A stretch of DNA of 64,000 bases, taken from positions 62,001 to 126,000 of the forward strand of contig NZ_AP025515.1 of the NCBI RefSeq assembly GCF_024347655.1, read 5' to 3'. Below the pieces are notes generated by a model, which worked only from the letters and a program-made list of their open reading frames with translations, did not search any database and was not told where the DNA came from. The first letter of the stretch is position 1. The number at the start of each line of letters is the position of its first letter. The translations under genes were made by a program, and so were the position numbers. Below are positions 16,538-24,798 of the stretch, in pieces. This DNA is from Vibrio toranzoniae. GTDB taxonomy: Bacteria > Pseudomonadota > Gammaproteobacteria > Enterobacterales > Vibrionaceae.

Positions 16538-17374
16538 ATGATGAAACAGACAAAAATCAAAGCACTTGCACTAGCGGGTGTGATGGCATTCGGCCTAGTG
16601 GTAACGACAACAGCACAAGCGCACCCGCGTTGGATCCTGCCGTCTCACTTTACTGTGTCTAAAGAAGGTGGTGACTGGTTAACATTTGATGTTACTGCAT
16701 CTCACGGTACGTTTGTTTTTGATAAGCCTGCTGGTAGCGAAAATGCTCATGTCATCATGCCTGATGGCCGCAGCGAGCGTCCTAACTTTGTGATTCGCGG
16801 CAAGCGTCGTTCAATCTTCGACTTCTATTTTGAAGAAGAAGGCACACATAAAGTAGCGATCAACAACCAGCCGTCTTACTACACGCAATACAAGGCCGGT
16901 CGCCGTGACACGGTGAAATGGATTAAAGCAAACAAAGCAGAGCGTGATTCTGTTCTGCCTGAAAAATCACGTGACGTTGTAACTCAAGTCGGTTTCACTC
17001 GCGCAGAAAGCTACATCACGGTAGGTAAGCCATCAGACTCAGTATTCAAAATTGAAGGTAAGCTTCTTGAAATGAAGCCAGTGACTCACCCTTCAGACAT
17101 CGTTGAAGGCGAACCAGTAACATTCCAGTTCTTCTACAACGGTGAAATCCAGAAAGACGTGAAAGCAGAGATTACTCGTGAAGGTACGCTTTATCGCAAC
17201 CACCAAGAGCAGATTGATGTCGTGAGCGATGAGAACGGTGAAATCACGTTTACTCCAGACGTAGCGGGTCGTTACGTAATGAAAGCGAACTATAAAGGTG
17301 AGTTGATTAACAACCCACTGGCTGACAAAGCAAGTGCGAATGTTCACCTAACGTTTGAAGCTCTGCTTCAATAA
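16538..17374 (+). CDS. DUF4198 periplasmic protein
   Basis: A 278-residue exported protein with a signal peptide ending TTAQAHPRW. It begins with the His-containing segment HPRWILPSHFTVSKE, typical of DUF4198 (nickel/metal-associated, NikK-like). A conserved middle part has YYTQYKAGRRDTVKWIKANK, and a C-terminal carboxypeptidase-like domain has GEPVTFQFFYNGEIQKDV and FTPDVAGRYVMKANYKGE. The mature N-terminal His could bind metal. GGAA upstream favours ATG 16538. It sits inside the Fur-controlled operon, so iron is the more likely metal here. That is inference. Confidence 0.87.
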   Translation: MMKQTKIKALALAGVMAFGLVVTTTAQAHPRWILPSHFTVSKEGGDWLTFDVTASHGTFVFDKPAGSENAHVIMPDGRSERPNFVIRGKRRSIFDFYFEEEGTHKVAINNQPSYYTQYKAGRRDTVKWIKANKAERDSVLPEKSRDVVTQVGFTRAESYITVGKPSDSVFKIEGKLLEMKPVTHPSDIVEGEPVTFQFFYNGEIQKDVKAEITREGTLYRNHQEQIDVVSDENGEITFTPDVAGRYVMKANYKGELINNPLADKASANVHLTFEALLQ

Positions 17375-17420
17375 CCTGTGATATCGGGTTTAGACCCCAT
17401 GATTAAGAACCAAAAAACTT

Positions 17421-17443
17421 AAGGGCTCATTTGAGCCCTTTAT
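17421..17443 (+). terminator. Hairpin inside the iron operon (attenuator-like)
   Basis: AAGGGCTCA and TGAGCCCTT form a perfect nine-base stem followed by TTAT. The T run is weak, so it may only reduce transcription into the ABC transporter genes. Confidence 0.55.
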
Positions 17444-17490
17444 CGCTCAGTTTACTACTGAGAACTTGCACCGTGGCTAAGGTACGAACC

Positions 17491-17826
17491 ATGACAATAA
17501 AAACAAAACTAAAATCGCTCATCACTCCATGCTTGGCTCTGGGACTTGGTTCCGCTGCATTACCTGCGCAAGCACACTTTCCACTGATGAGCTGCTGGTT
17601 TGAAGGCAAAACTGTTGCCTGTGAAGCGGGTTATTCGGATGGCAGCAAAGCGATTGATTACGCGGTTGAGATGTACGATTACGAAGACAATTTGATTGCC
17701 AAAGAGATGACAGATAAGCGTTCTATTGTTGAATTCCCAAATCCTGACACTGAGTTCTACCTTGTATTCGATTCAGGCCATGAGTTTCCTGTTGAAGTAG
17801 ACGTTGTCGAGATCAGCGAAAAATGA
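17491..17826 (+). CDS. Small exported protein, function unknown
   Basis: A 111-residue protein from the ATG at 17491 (AAGG site upstream). It has a signal peptide ending LPAQAHF. The mature protein begins HFPLMSCWFEGKTVACEAGY, with a His at its N-terminus and two Cys nine residues apart. It then has a beta-rich part (AVEMYDYEDNLIAKEM). An N-terminal His after AQA also occurs in the DUF4198 protein just upstream, hinting that both bind metal. Its stop overlaps the start of the next gene (ATGA). I do not recognise a named family. Confidence 0.75.
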   Translation: MTIKTKLKSLITPCLALGLGSAALPAQAHFPLMSCWFEGKTVACEAGYSDGSKAIDYAVEMYDYEDNLIAKEMTDKRSIVEFPNPDTEFYLVFDSGHEFPVEVDVVEISEK

Positions 17827-18404
17827 TGATTCAAGGTGTACGTGCTGACACGGGTGGCAGAGAGGGTAAGTGGGTAGGGCTGATCATTGTGTTCATCTTG
17901 AGCTTTTCCACGGTCGCTATCCCATTTCATCAAGCAGAATCTCACGTGAAAGCGGTACTTGATCATCAAATTTTGGTGACCGATGTTGAGCAAGAAAATT
18001 TGGCAATGTTGTCAGAGCTGCGTTTAGCTCATGAAGAAATCCGTGACCTACGTATGGACTCAGGCGGTGAATGGCCGAGTGTTGCATCACTTAAAGATGA
18101 ATGGGTTGCCCCGTTTGTAGAAGATCAGAGTTGGAAGCGCAAAGGTTCTCATGCTTGGGTACTGGACGAGCGTGGTTATTACTTTTCTAGTCCAAGTGAA
18201 CAAGCTACGCCAACCGATCATGGTTCTGCGGATTCCTTTATTTTAAATGCGAACAGCGTTTCTCCTGAGATCTGGATCTTCTTGGGTGGTGTAGCGAAAC
18301 AGCCAGCTACTTTTGACCAACACACGCTTGACTCTACGGGTTGGAAAATGGTCGTGAACGAATCAGAAATTGAACAGCATCATGAAAGCGATGCTCACAA
18401 ATAA
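17823..18404 (+). CDS. DUF6162 membrane-anchored protein (FpvK-like position)
   Basis: A 193-residue protein with one N-terminal membrane helix (about residues 18-36) and a periplasmic domain. That domain has an LRLAHEEIRDLRMDSGGEWPSV-like stretch, then DERGYYFSS, WIFLGG and a His/Glu-rich tail (ESEIEQHHESDAHK) that could bind metal. It matches the DUF6162 family, found beside zinc/iron-type ABC transporters. It is translationally coupled to the preceding gene. By position it parallels FpvK. Function is inferred only. Confidence 0.8.
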   Translation: MMIQGVRADTGGREGKWVGLIIVFILSFSTVAIPFHQAESHVKAVLDHQILVTDVEQENLAMLSELRLAHEEIRDLRMDSGGEWPSVASLKDEWVAPFVEDQSWKRKGSHAWVLDERGYYFSSPSEQATPTDHGSADSFILNANSVSPEIWIFLGGVAKQPATFDQHTLDSTGWKMVVNESEIEQHHESDAHK

Positions 18405-18417
18405 TAAGAGATTTACT

Positions 18418-19353
18418 ATGCGAATTATGACTCTGTTCATGTCGTTATTGGCGGTGTTAATGACACCCAATGCATTGGCAAAAGAATACAAGATCGATAG
18501 CGATAAGCTAACGATTGGCATAACCCTCCAACCTTACTACAGCTATGTAAAAGCGGTGGTGGGTGACAAAGTGAACATTCTTCCTTTGGTTGACGCAGGT
18601 TTCAACCCACACAATTATTTACCACAACCCAATGATTTAAAGCGATTGAGCCAGATGGATGCAATCGTAGTAAACGGTATTGGTCATGACGACTTTGCGC
18701 TTAAAGTGATTTCAGCCGCGCAACGTGATGATTTAGTCGTGATTGAGGCAAACAAGGAAGTGCCTTTGCTTCCTGCTCTTGGCCAGTCCGTTGGTCAAGG
18801 TGCCGTTAACCCGCATACCTTTGTTGGGCTTTCGACAACGATCCAAAAGGTTTACACCATCGCCAGTGAAGTCTCTAAACTCGACCCAGACAACGCTACG
18901 TTTTATCGCAAGAACGCACGTAAGTACGCCAAGCAATTTCGCTTTATGAAGCGTGATGCGATGTTGTCATTAGGTGAGTTAGATACATCAGGTATGAAAG
19001 TAGCGACTACGCACAATGCTTATGGCTACATTCTTCAAGAATTTGGTGTTGATGTGGCGGCAGTGATAGAACCTGCACACGGTGTTGAACCAAGTGCGAG
19101 CCAGCTACAAGAAACGATCGAAAAGATCCGCGCATCGGGCATTGATGTTCTGTTCTACGAGCTCAACATGCCAAACCGTTTTGTTGACACCATTGAAGCG
19201 GAAACTGGCGTTCAGCTTTACCGTTTCTCTCACATGACGCACGGCGAATATGAAGACGATAAAGTCGAAGTTGAGATGAAGAAGAACCTAGAAACGTTAA
19301 TCGAAGCCATGAAATTTGCGGCAGCGAACCAAGATAAAAGCGGGAACGCATAA
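18418..19353 (+). CDS. Metal ABC transporter substrate-binding protein (ZnuA/FpvC-like)
   Basis: A 311-residue periplasmic cluster A-I binding protein with signal peptide MTLFMSLLAVLMTPNALA. Likely metal ligands are visible: His in DAGFNPHNYLPQP, His in VNPHTFVGLS, His in VATTHNAYGY, and the acidic site in VLFYELNMPNRF. There is no long His-rich loop as in classical ZnuA. The start at 18418 gives a proper signal peptide. It is followed immediately by its ATPase and permease. The Fur box and neighbours suggest ferrous iron delivery, but zinc or manganese cannot be excluded. Confidence 0.9.
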   Translation: MRIMTLFMSLLAVLMTPNALAKEYKIDSDKLTIGITLQPYYSYVKAVVGDKVNILPLVDAGFNPHNYLPQPNDLKRLSQMDAIVVNGIGHDDFALKVISAAQRDDLVVIEANKEVPLLPALGQSVGQGAVNPHTFVGLSTTIQKVYTIASEVSKLDPDNATFYRKNARKYAKQFRFMKRDAMLSLGELDTSGMKVATTHNAYGYILQEFGVDVAAVIEPAHGVEPSASQLQETIEKIRASGIDVLFYELNMPNRFVDTIEAETGVQLYRFSHMTHGEYEDDKVEVEMKKNLETLIEAMKFAAANQDKSGNA

Positions 19354-20087
19354 TGCTGGGTCCATCGATTTCAATTAATCAACTCGGTCTACAATACGAC
19401 AACAATGTGATTCTTGATGATATCTCGCTCGAACTTAAAGCGGGTCAGTGTCACGTGATCATGGGGCCAAACGGCGGTGGCAAAACCTCTTTGCTGCGTT
19501 CTGTTCTTGGTCTTACGCCTTTCTCTGGACAAATCAATATTCATTGGCCAGAAAAGCCAAGTATTGGTTATGTTCCTCAAAAGGCGACCTTCGAATCGAG
19601 CTTACCTCTGACGGTCATGGATTTTGTGTTACTCAATCAAACTCGAATCCCACTGTTTTGGCGTCGAAAATCCAAGCAATTGGATCTTGCATTAGCGCAG
19701 CTAGACCGTGTGGGTATGGCGACTCGTAGTGACCGTCGTATGGGGCAGTTATCGGGCGGTGAACAACAACGTGTGTTGTTTGCACAAGCCTTATTGGATA
19801 ACCCAAGCTTACTGGTGTTGGACGAACCGACTACTGGTATGGACGAGCAGGGCGTTCGTTATCTTGAATCTCTCATTCGTGAATGCGTTGATGAAGGCCG
19901 CACGATTCTTGCGGTTCACCACGATGTCACCGCAGTGCGTCGCCTTGAAGCGAACGTACATGTTATTAATCGATTCTTGGTTGATAGCGGTCCACACGAA
20001 CAAGTATTGCATCAAAGCAAAATTGAAAGCTTATTCCAGCATTACAGCAGTGGTACAGCCATCGTTAACTCGAAGGAGGTGGCGTAA
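19353..20087 (+). CDS. Metal ABC transporter ATP-binding protein (FpvD-like)
   Basis: A 244-residue ABC ATPase. Walker A is GPNGGGKTSLL (about residue 38), the Q-loop is in IGYVPQK, the signature is LSGGEQQRVLFAQALL, Walker B is LLVLDEPTTGMD, and the switch is AVHHD. It drives uptake with the permease encoded next. The start codon overlaps the stop of the binding-protein gene (TAATG), and the end overlaps the permease start in the same way. Confidence 0.95.
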   Translation: MLGPSISINQLGLQYDNNVILDDISLELKAGQCHVIMGPNGGGKTSLLRSVLGLTPFSGQINIHWPEKPSIGYVPQKATFESSLPLTVMDFVLLNQTRIPLFWRRKSKQLDLALAQLDRVGMATRSDRRMGQLSGGEQQRVLFAQALLDNPSLLVLDEPTTGMDEQGVRYLESLIRECVDEGRTILAVHHDVTAVRRLEANVHVINRFLVDSGPHEQVLHQSKIESLFQHYSSGTAIVNSKEVA

Positions 20088-20962
20088 TGGATTGGTTACG
20101 ACAACTTGCCGTAACTGGTGTTGAAGCGGGTTGGTTATCAGACAGCTTCATGTATGCGTTCATGGTGAATGCACTGGTTGCCGCGTTATTACTTGGCCCG
20201 TTACTAGGTGGCCTTGGTACTTTGGTGATCGCGAAGCGTCTGGCCTTCTTCTCTGAAGCCGTCGGTCACGCAGCGTTAACCGGTATCGCTATTGGTGTTT
20301 TGCTTGGCGAGCCACCAGAAAACCCAATCATTGGTTTGTTTAGCTTCTGTATGATCTTCGCTCTGCTTCTTCATTTTGTAAGAAATAGGACCAACGTTCC
20401 ATACGATACCTTAGTCGGTGTTTTCCTTGCACTAGCGTTAGCGGTTGGTGCGGCATTGCTGATGTATGTGGCACGTAAGATCAATATTCACATGCTTGAG
20501 AACGTACTGTTTGGTTCAATTCTTACCGTAACGGACCAAGACTTGATGATTCTCGCAGGCAGTTGCGCACTCATCATTTTGCTCTTGATACCAACGTTCA
20601 ACCGTATTTTACTGACTTGTATCAGCCCTGATATAGCCAAGGTACGTGGTTACAACACCAGTTTCTATGATTACTTGTTTGTCATGATGATCACCTTAGT
20701 GACGATTGCAGCCGTGAAGATAGTGGGTGCGGTTCTGGTTGGCGCGTTATTACTGATCCCAGGTGCTACGGCTCGACTGCTAACCAAACGCATGGGCAGC
20801 TTTGTTTTACTGTCTGCGTTGTTGGCAACTATCGCATGTTTGGTCGGAACAGTATTGCCTATGGAGCTAAAACTGCCAGTGCCATCCGGCGCGTCAATCA
20901 TCATCGTTTCCGCAACATTTTTCCTAGCGGCAACGCTATACCGAATTGTAAGAAAGGCATAA
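20087..20962 (+). CDS. Metal ABC transporter permease (ABC-3 family, FpvE-like)
   Basis: A 291-residue inner-membrane permease with about eight helices. Family motifs include RLAFFSEAVGHAALTGIAIGVLLGEPP and AAVKIVGAVLVGALLLIPGATARL, as in ZnuB/MntB/FpvE. It forms the pore for the metal delivered by the binding protein at 18.4 kb. GGAGG before the start supports strong translation. The gene ends two bases before the next gene. Confidence 0.94.
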   Translation: MDWLRQLAVTGVEAGWLSDSFMYAFMVNALVAALLLGPLLGGLGTLVIAKRLAFFSEAVGHAALTGIAIGVLLGEPPENPIIGLFSFCMIFALLLHFVRNRTNVPYDTLVGVFLALALAVGAALLMYVARKINIHMLENVLFGSILTVTDQDLMILAGSCALIILLLIPTFNRILLTCISPDIAKVRGYNTSFYDYLFVMMITLVTIAAVKIVGAVLVGALLLIPGATARLLTKRMGSFVLLSALLATIACLVGTVLPMELKLPVPSGASIIIVSATFFLAATLYRIVRKA

Positions 20963-20964
20963 TC

Positions 20965-21888
20965 ATGACTTCTTTAATGAATCGTATTTCAAGTTCACTA
21001 AAAGCAACGGCTCAAGTGAGTGCAGTCAGCAGCATATTGTTAGGTACCCCAATCGTGTCTTTCAACGTAAATGCAGAGGATATCCTCACCAGTGCGCCCG
21101 TGACCTACGCGTTAGCAACAGAGCTAACCAAAGGCACTGACATTACGACCGAGTACCTACCACCAAAACGCTACGGTATTGATCGTCTGCCGAATTGGTT
21201 TGGTACCAAGGGCGTAAGCAAAGTACTTAAATCAGGTGAAAAGGCGACCGTTGCGTTAACGTTGTCATCCATCTGGCAAGCTGATCCTACCTTTGTATAC
21301 GCAAGACAAGGTAACATCCGTTTGGTTGAGGTGGATGCGGCTCAAGCGATTACACCGCGAGCACAAGGTGTTGCAGCGATTACATTGTCGAATGGTGATG
21401 TGTCTAAATACGCGTGGTTAAACCCAACTAACTTAACGCGTATGGCGGCAATTGTAGCTGACGACTTTAAGTTATTGTGGCCAGCACAATCTGAGACGAT
21501 TGATAGCAACCTACAACGCGTGATGCTTGATGTTCGTGAACTGATTAACAAGCAACAAGCGGTGTTATTGGATAACGACGTAGATTCAGTGTTGTTGCTT
21601 TCAGAAAGCTTGGAAGATTTTGCGTCTGGCAGCCAACTGTTTGTTGAAGAGCGCATGTTCAAAGCTGAGCTTGAGTGGACTGAGCAAGACAAAGCCAAGC
21701 TTAAAGAGATGTTTTCTGAAGACGATGCGCTTTGGTTAGTCACCGCGAAAAAGCCTACGACTTTGATTAAGTCACTGGTGCCTAATGAGCGAATTCTTGT
21801 TGTTGACTCGGTAGACCGTTGGGGAAGAGCAGGGATTAACGCAAAAGCGCCATTTGCCCGTTGGGAAGTACAGCCTTTCAAAAGTTAA
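20965..21888 (+). CDS. Second periplasmic binding-protein-like component (FpvF-like)
   Basis: A 307-residue exported protein. A signal-like stretch (SAVSSILLGTPIVSFNVNAED) is followed by VTYALATELTKGTDITTEYLPP, which resembles the first strand-helix of cluster A-I binding proteins. The conserved His ligands of that family are missing. Later parts (KYAWLNPTNLTRMAAIVADDF) keep the same layout. It looks like a divergent ZnuA-fold protein that no longer binds a bare metal. It is the last gene before a terminator. By position it equals FpvF, the second binding protein of the Pseudomonas system. That is inference. Confidence 0.7.
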   Translation: MTSLMNRISSSLKATAQVSAVSSILLGTPIVSFNVNAEDILTSAPVTYALATELTKGTDITTEYLPPKRYGIDRLPNWFGTKGVSKVLKSGEKATVALTLSSIWQADPTFVYARQGNIRLVEVDAAQAITPRAQGVAAITLSNGDVSKYAWLNPTNLTRMAAIVADDFKLLWPAQSETIDSNLQRVMLDVRELINKQQAVLLDNDVDSVLLLSESLEDFASGSQLFVEERMFKAELEWTEQDKAKLKEMFSEDDALWLVTAKKPTTLIKSLVPNERILVVDSVDRWGRAGINAKAPFARWEVQPFKS

Positions 21889-21913
21889 TCAGTGAAATTA
21901 AAAGCGGTAGGAT

Positions 21914-21947
21914 CAAAAAAGCAGCCCAAATAAAGGCTGCTTTTTTG
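21914..21947 (+). terminator. Terminator of the metal ABC operon
   Basis: GCAGCC and GGCTGC, with flanking A and T runs, form a classic hairpin ending in TTTTTT. Confidence 0.88.
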
Positions 21948-22008
21948 TACTTGTCCATTGGCTCCGTTCAGAGTGTTAGACAAGAGAACTGCGAGTTTAC
22001 AATTTACT

Positions 22009-22233
22009 CTACAGCTTTTTCTCTTCAGTTTCGATACCGGCTTCTTCAGCTTCAACAGTTGCTTCGACTGCCCCCTCAACTTGTTCTTGAGCGGCTTTCT
22101 CTTGTTCTTCCGCTTCCATTTTTGCGCGGTCAGCTTTAGAAATGTAGCGAGGTTTGTTGCTACCATGCAGTTTTGAATTCGCCTGTTTCTGCTTCTTTTT
22201 TAGAATTTGATTAATTTTTTTCTTACGGTTCAT
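22009..22233 (-). CDS. DUF2986 small basic protein
   Basis: A 74-residue protein. The N-terminal half is strongly basic (MNRKKKINQILKKKQKQANS), followed by GSNKPRYISKADRAKMEAEE, the DUF2986 signature, and then a variable acidic Glu/Ala tail. No membrane or signal sequence is seen. Its function is unknown; a nucleic-acid or ribosome-associated role would suit the composition. It is transcribed alone, convergent with the iron operon. Confidence 0.85.
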   Translation of the reverse strand: MNRKKKINQILKKKQKQANSKLHGSNKPRYISKADRAKMEAEEQEKAAQEQVEGAVEATVEAEEAGIETEEKKL

Positions 22234-22330
22234 TGCTGCATAGCCTTGTATTTAGTTTAGGCGGTGGAGGATAATCATTTTAGTTCTAGAACTCAATATT
22301 TACATGGTACTCAGCAAGGAAAATATCACT

Positions 22331-22846
22331 ATGCAGGCAGTCGAGACCGAACGTTTACGATTAAGAATGATTACCTATCAAGATGCGGCGTTTATTCAAC
22401 GATTATACAGCTCAGAAGATTTCCTGCGTTACATTGGTGATAAGGAAATCAGCGATACTGAAAAGGCTGTGGAGTACATCGAAAACAACATTCTTAAGAT
22501 GCATGAAGAGAGAGGCGTCTGTTTGTTGATGGTTGAAATCAAGGATTCTTCAACGCCAATTGGTATCTGCGGATTAATCAAAAGGGATACCTTAGAGTCG
22601 CATGATATTGGTTATGGTCTCGTCCCTGAGTTTTATGGTCAAGGCTTTGCCCAAGAAGCAGCGGAGGCGATAATTGAACAAGCTAAGCAGAATGCTGATA
22701 TCGATCATTTAGTTGCCATCACTACCTCTGATAATATTCGAAGCATCGCACTACTGACTAAGTTAGGCTTTGTGTTCGAGCGAGTTGAAGATGTGATAAG
22801 CGAAAGCGTTAATCTCAACCTGTACGGTTTCTCATTAGGTAATTAA
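22331..22846 (+). CDS. GNAT family N-acetyltransferase (RimJ/RimL-like)
   Basis: A 171-residue acetyltransferase. It has the N-terminal motif TERLRLRMITYQDAAFIQRLY, the central LVPEFYGQGFAQEAAEAIIEQ (motif A, acetyl-CoA pyrophosphate binding), and NIRSIALLTKLGFVFERVE at the C-terminal side. This is the ribosomal-protein-like or small-molecule acetyltransferase group; the substrate is unknown. ATG 22331 is chosen because AAGGAA lies upstream and the family starts there. It ends three bases before ygbA, so the two are probably co-transcribed. Confidence 0.88.
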   Translation: MQAVETERLRLRMITYQDAAFIQRLYSSEDFLRYIGDKEISDTEKAVEYIENNILKMHEERGVCLLMVEIKDSSTPIGICGLIKRDTLESHDIGYGLVPEFYGQGFAQEAAEAIIEQAKQNADIDHLVAITTSDNIRSIALLTKLGFVFERVEDVISESVNLNLYGFSLGN

Positions 22847-22849
22847 AAC

Positions 22850-23245
22850 ATGTTCCAACACAACAATATTCTACAAGGCGAGCTCGCAACGGAGTACAAA
22901 ACTGTTATTGCGATGGTGCACATCTACTGCAAAGATCACCACGATGAAGTTCGCCAGAATAATGCGTTATGTGAAGAGTGTGAGCAATTGTTACGTTACG
23001 CCGAAACACGGCTCGATCGATGTCCTTATGGCGAAGCAAAGCCGACCTGTAACAAGTGTCCGATTCATTGCTATAAACCGGATCCGAAAGAGCAAATGCG
23101 TTTAGTGATGCGCTATGCTGGGCCAAGAATGCTACTTAAGCATCCTATTTTAGCGATTCGACATCTGATTCATGAGAAACGGAAGGTGCCAGAGAAGCCA
23201 CTGCCAAAGGTGTCTAATCGCCATATTAGAATGAACAAGAAGTAA
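22850..23245 (+). CDS. ygbA: YgbA family protein (nitrous oxide-stimulated promoter family)
   Basis: A 131-residue cytoplasmic protein with a cysteine pattern typical of YgbA: ALCEECEQLLRYAETRLDRC, then CNKCPIHCYKP, followed by MRYAGPRMLLKHPILAIRHL. Clustered Cys suggest metal or Fe-S binding. In enterobacteria ygbA is induced by nitric oxide. No NsrR- or NorR-type site was seen here. It follows the GNAT gene closely and ends at a bidirectional terminator. Confidence 0.88.
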   Translation: MFQHNNILQGELATEYKTVIAMVHIYCKDHHDEVRQNNALCEECEQLLRYAETRLDRCPYGEAKPTCNKCPIHCYKPDPKEQMRLVMRYAGPRMLLKHPILAIRHLIHEKRKVPEKPLPKVSNRHIRMNKK

Positions 23246-23277
23246 ATTGCGATCTAAAAACGGTTGTACCAAAAATG

Positions 23278-23305
23278 AAAAAGGTCTGAGAAATCAGACC
23301 TTTTT
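23278..23305. terminator. Bidirectional terminator
   Basis: AAGGTCTGA and TCAGACCTT form the stem, with A and T runs on both sides. It serves ygbA and the convergent MATE gene. Confidence 0.85.
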
Positions 23306-23350
23306 GTGTTTATAGTCGGTGCCTAAACCTAGAATCTTGAACGTAAGAGA

Positions 23351-24748
23351 TTACGCCGCTTGTGGTTCTTCGTAGGTCACTGTCAGGTTGTTGATCCAGC
23401 GTCGACTCAGGTAACGGTGTGAACAGATAGTGAGCTTCACTAATTCTTCCACGAGCATCAGACCATAGATGTATTTGAAATCCCATCCCGCGACAAACGC
23501 GCCGTAAACACACACTGGAATACCAACCATCCACATCGCAATGAAATCCATACGCAGACAAAATGCATTGTCTCCACCAGCACGAATAATGCCGTTGATG
23601 ATCACCATATTTAACATACGGATCACTACCGCAAAGCACATGATCATCATCGCTGGCGAAGCGAGTGGGTATAGTTTCTCGTCCGTTAAGTTCAGCCAAT
23701 TCAATACGTGTTCTTTTCCTAGGAAGAGAATAAGGCCGACAACTGCGCCAAACCCAACCACGGCCTTAATAAATGTCAGCCCCATGCTCATTGCCTCATC
23801 AAATTCATCACGACCCAGTGAGTGACCAAGTAGCACTGAACATGCCACCGAAATACCAAAGAAAATCGAGTAACATAGCGACTCAAAAGGCGCCAGCATT
23901 GAGAAGACTGCCAGTTCTGTTGTGCCCATATGACCAAAGATCATTTGATACGCCATCGTCCCCATTGCCCACAATACCGCATTCATCGTTAGCGGCAGGG
24001 CAATACGACGATAAGACAACCCAAGTGATGGACGATGTGGTGAGCTAGGCGTGGTTAATAACCAATGGTTGCGCATACGCATGTAGCCATACATCAGGCC
24101 CACTTGAATCAAGCGCGCTAGGGTGGTTGCTAGTGCCGCACCCGCAACTCCCATCGCTGGAATACCAAAGGCCCCTTTGATGAGTACGAAGTTAAGCGCA
24201 ATGTTGAGGGCAATCGTCACCGCACCAAGCAATAGTGGGGTGACGGTGTCACCTGATGAGCGCATGCTCGCTTCTACCACGACCACAATGTGAGTAAGCA
24301 GCAAAACAGGGAAGCCGTACCAAAGATAAGTAGCACCAAGCTCAATGACGGTTTGATCGCTGGTTTGCAACATCATTAAAAACTGGGAACCAAGAGTGAT
24401 GATTGCAGTGACAGGCAGCAGAACTTTTAAGCCAAACACCATTGCAATGGATGACACGGTGCGCGCACTTTTACGGTCATTCTTTCCCCAGTATTGAGCG
24501 ACTAATGTGCCGTTTGCTGAGGCCAACCCTGCCATAATCATAATCGCAACGAAGTGCCATTTTGATGCAATTCCCACAGCGGCGGCTGCTTCCATACCAA
24601 AATCACTGACCATTAAGACGTCAGCAAGGGCAAGAATAGCCACCAGTGCACTTTGCAAAGCAACGGGCAAACCAAGTTTCACGATACGAGGCAAGATGCT
24701 CTCTGGCTTGTTATTCATAGATGGGTTAGGGTTGATGTTAGTTGTCAT
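23351..24748 (-). CDS. MATE family efflux transporter (copy 1)
   Basis: A 465-residue multidrug/toxin extrusion transporter with about twelve helices. MATE motifs include LGLPVALQSALVAILALADVLMVSDFG in the first helices, GTLVAQYWGKNDRK, and PAMGVAGAALATTLARLIQVG. It exports organic compounds by Na+ or H+ antiport. The C-terminal signature RRWINNLT also occurs in the second MATE gene at 36.3 kb (KKWINNLI). It is transcribed away from an AraC-type regulator 50 bases off, its likely controller. Substrate unknown. Confidence 0.93.
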   Translation of the reverse strand: MTTNINPNPSMNNKPESILPRIVKLGLPVALQSALVAILALADVLMVSDFGMEAAAAVGIASKWHFVAIMIMAGLASANGTLVAQYWGKNDRKSARTVSSIAMVFGLKVLLPVTAIITLGSQFLMMLQTSDQTVIELGATYLWYGFPVLLLTHIVVVVEASMRSSGDTVTPLLLGAVTIALNIALNFVLIKGAFGIPAMGVAGAALATTLARLIQVGLMYGYMRMRNHWLLTTPSSPHRPSLGLSYRRIALPLTMNAVLWAMGTMAYQMIFGHMGTTELAVFSMLAPFESLCYSIFFGISVACSVLLGHSLGRDEFDEAMSMGLTFIKAVVGFGAVVGLILFLGKEHVLNWLNLTDEKLYPLASPAMMIMCFAVVIRMLNMVIINGIIRAGGDNAFCLRMDFIAMWMVGIPVCVYGAFVAGWDFKYIYGLMLVEELVKLTICSHRYLSRRWINNLTVTYEEPQAA

Positions 24749-24798
24749 AAGCTCTCCGATTTATGGCAGAACTATAGTGACTTGAGTGAAGTAACAAC

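Noticed and set aside
21342-21881. 179-residue minus-strand ORF
   Set aside because: It is antisense to the last gene of the iron operon and Ser/Thr/Leu-rich in the manner of shadow frames. The sense gene has a signal peptide and operon context.
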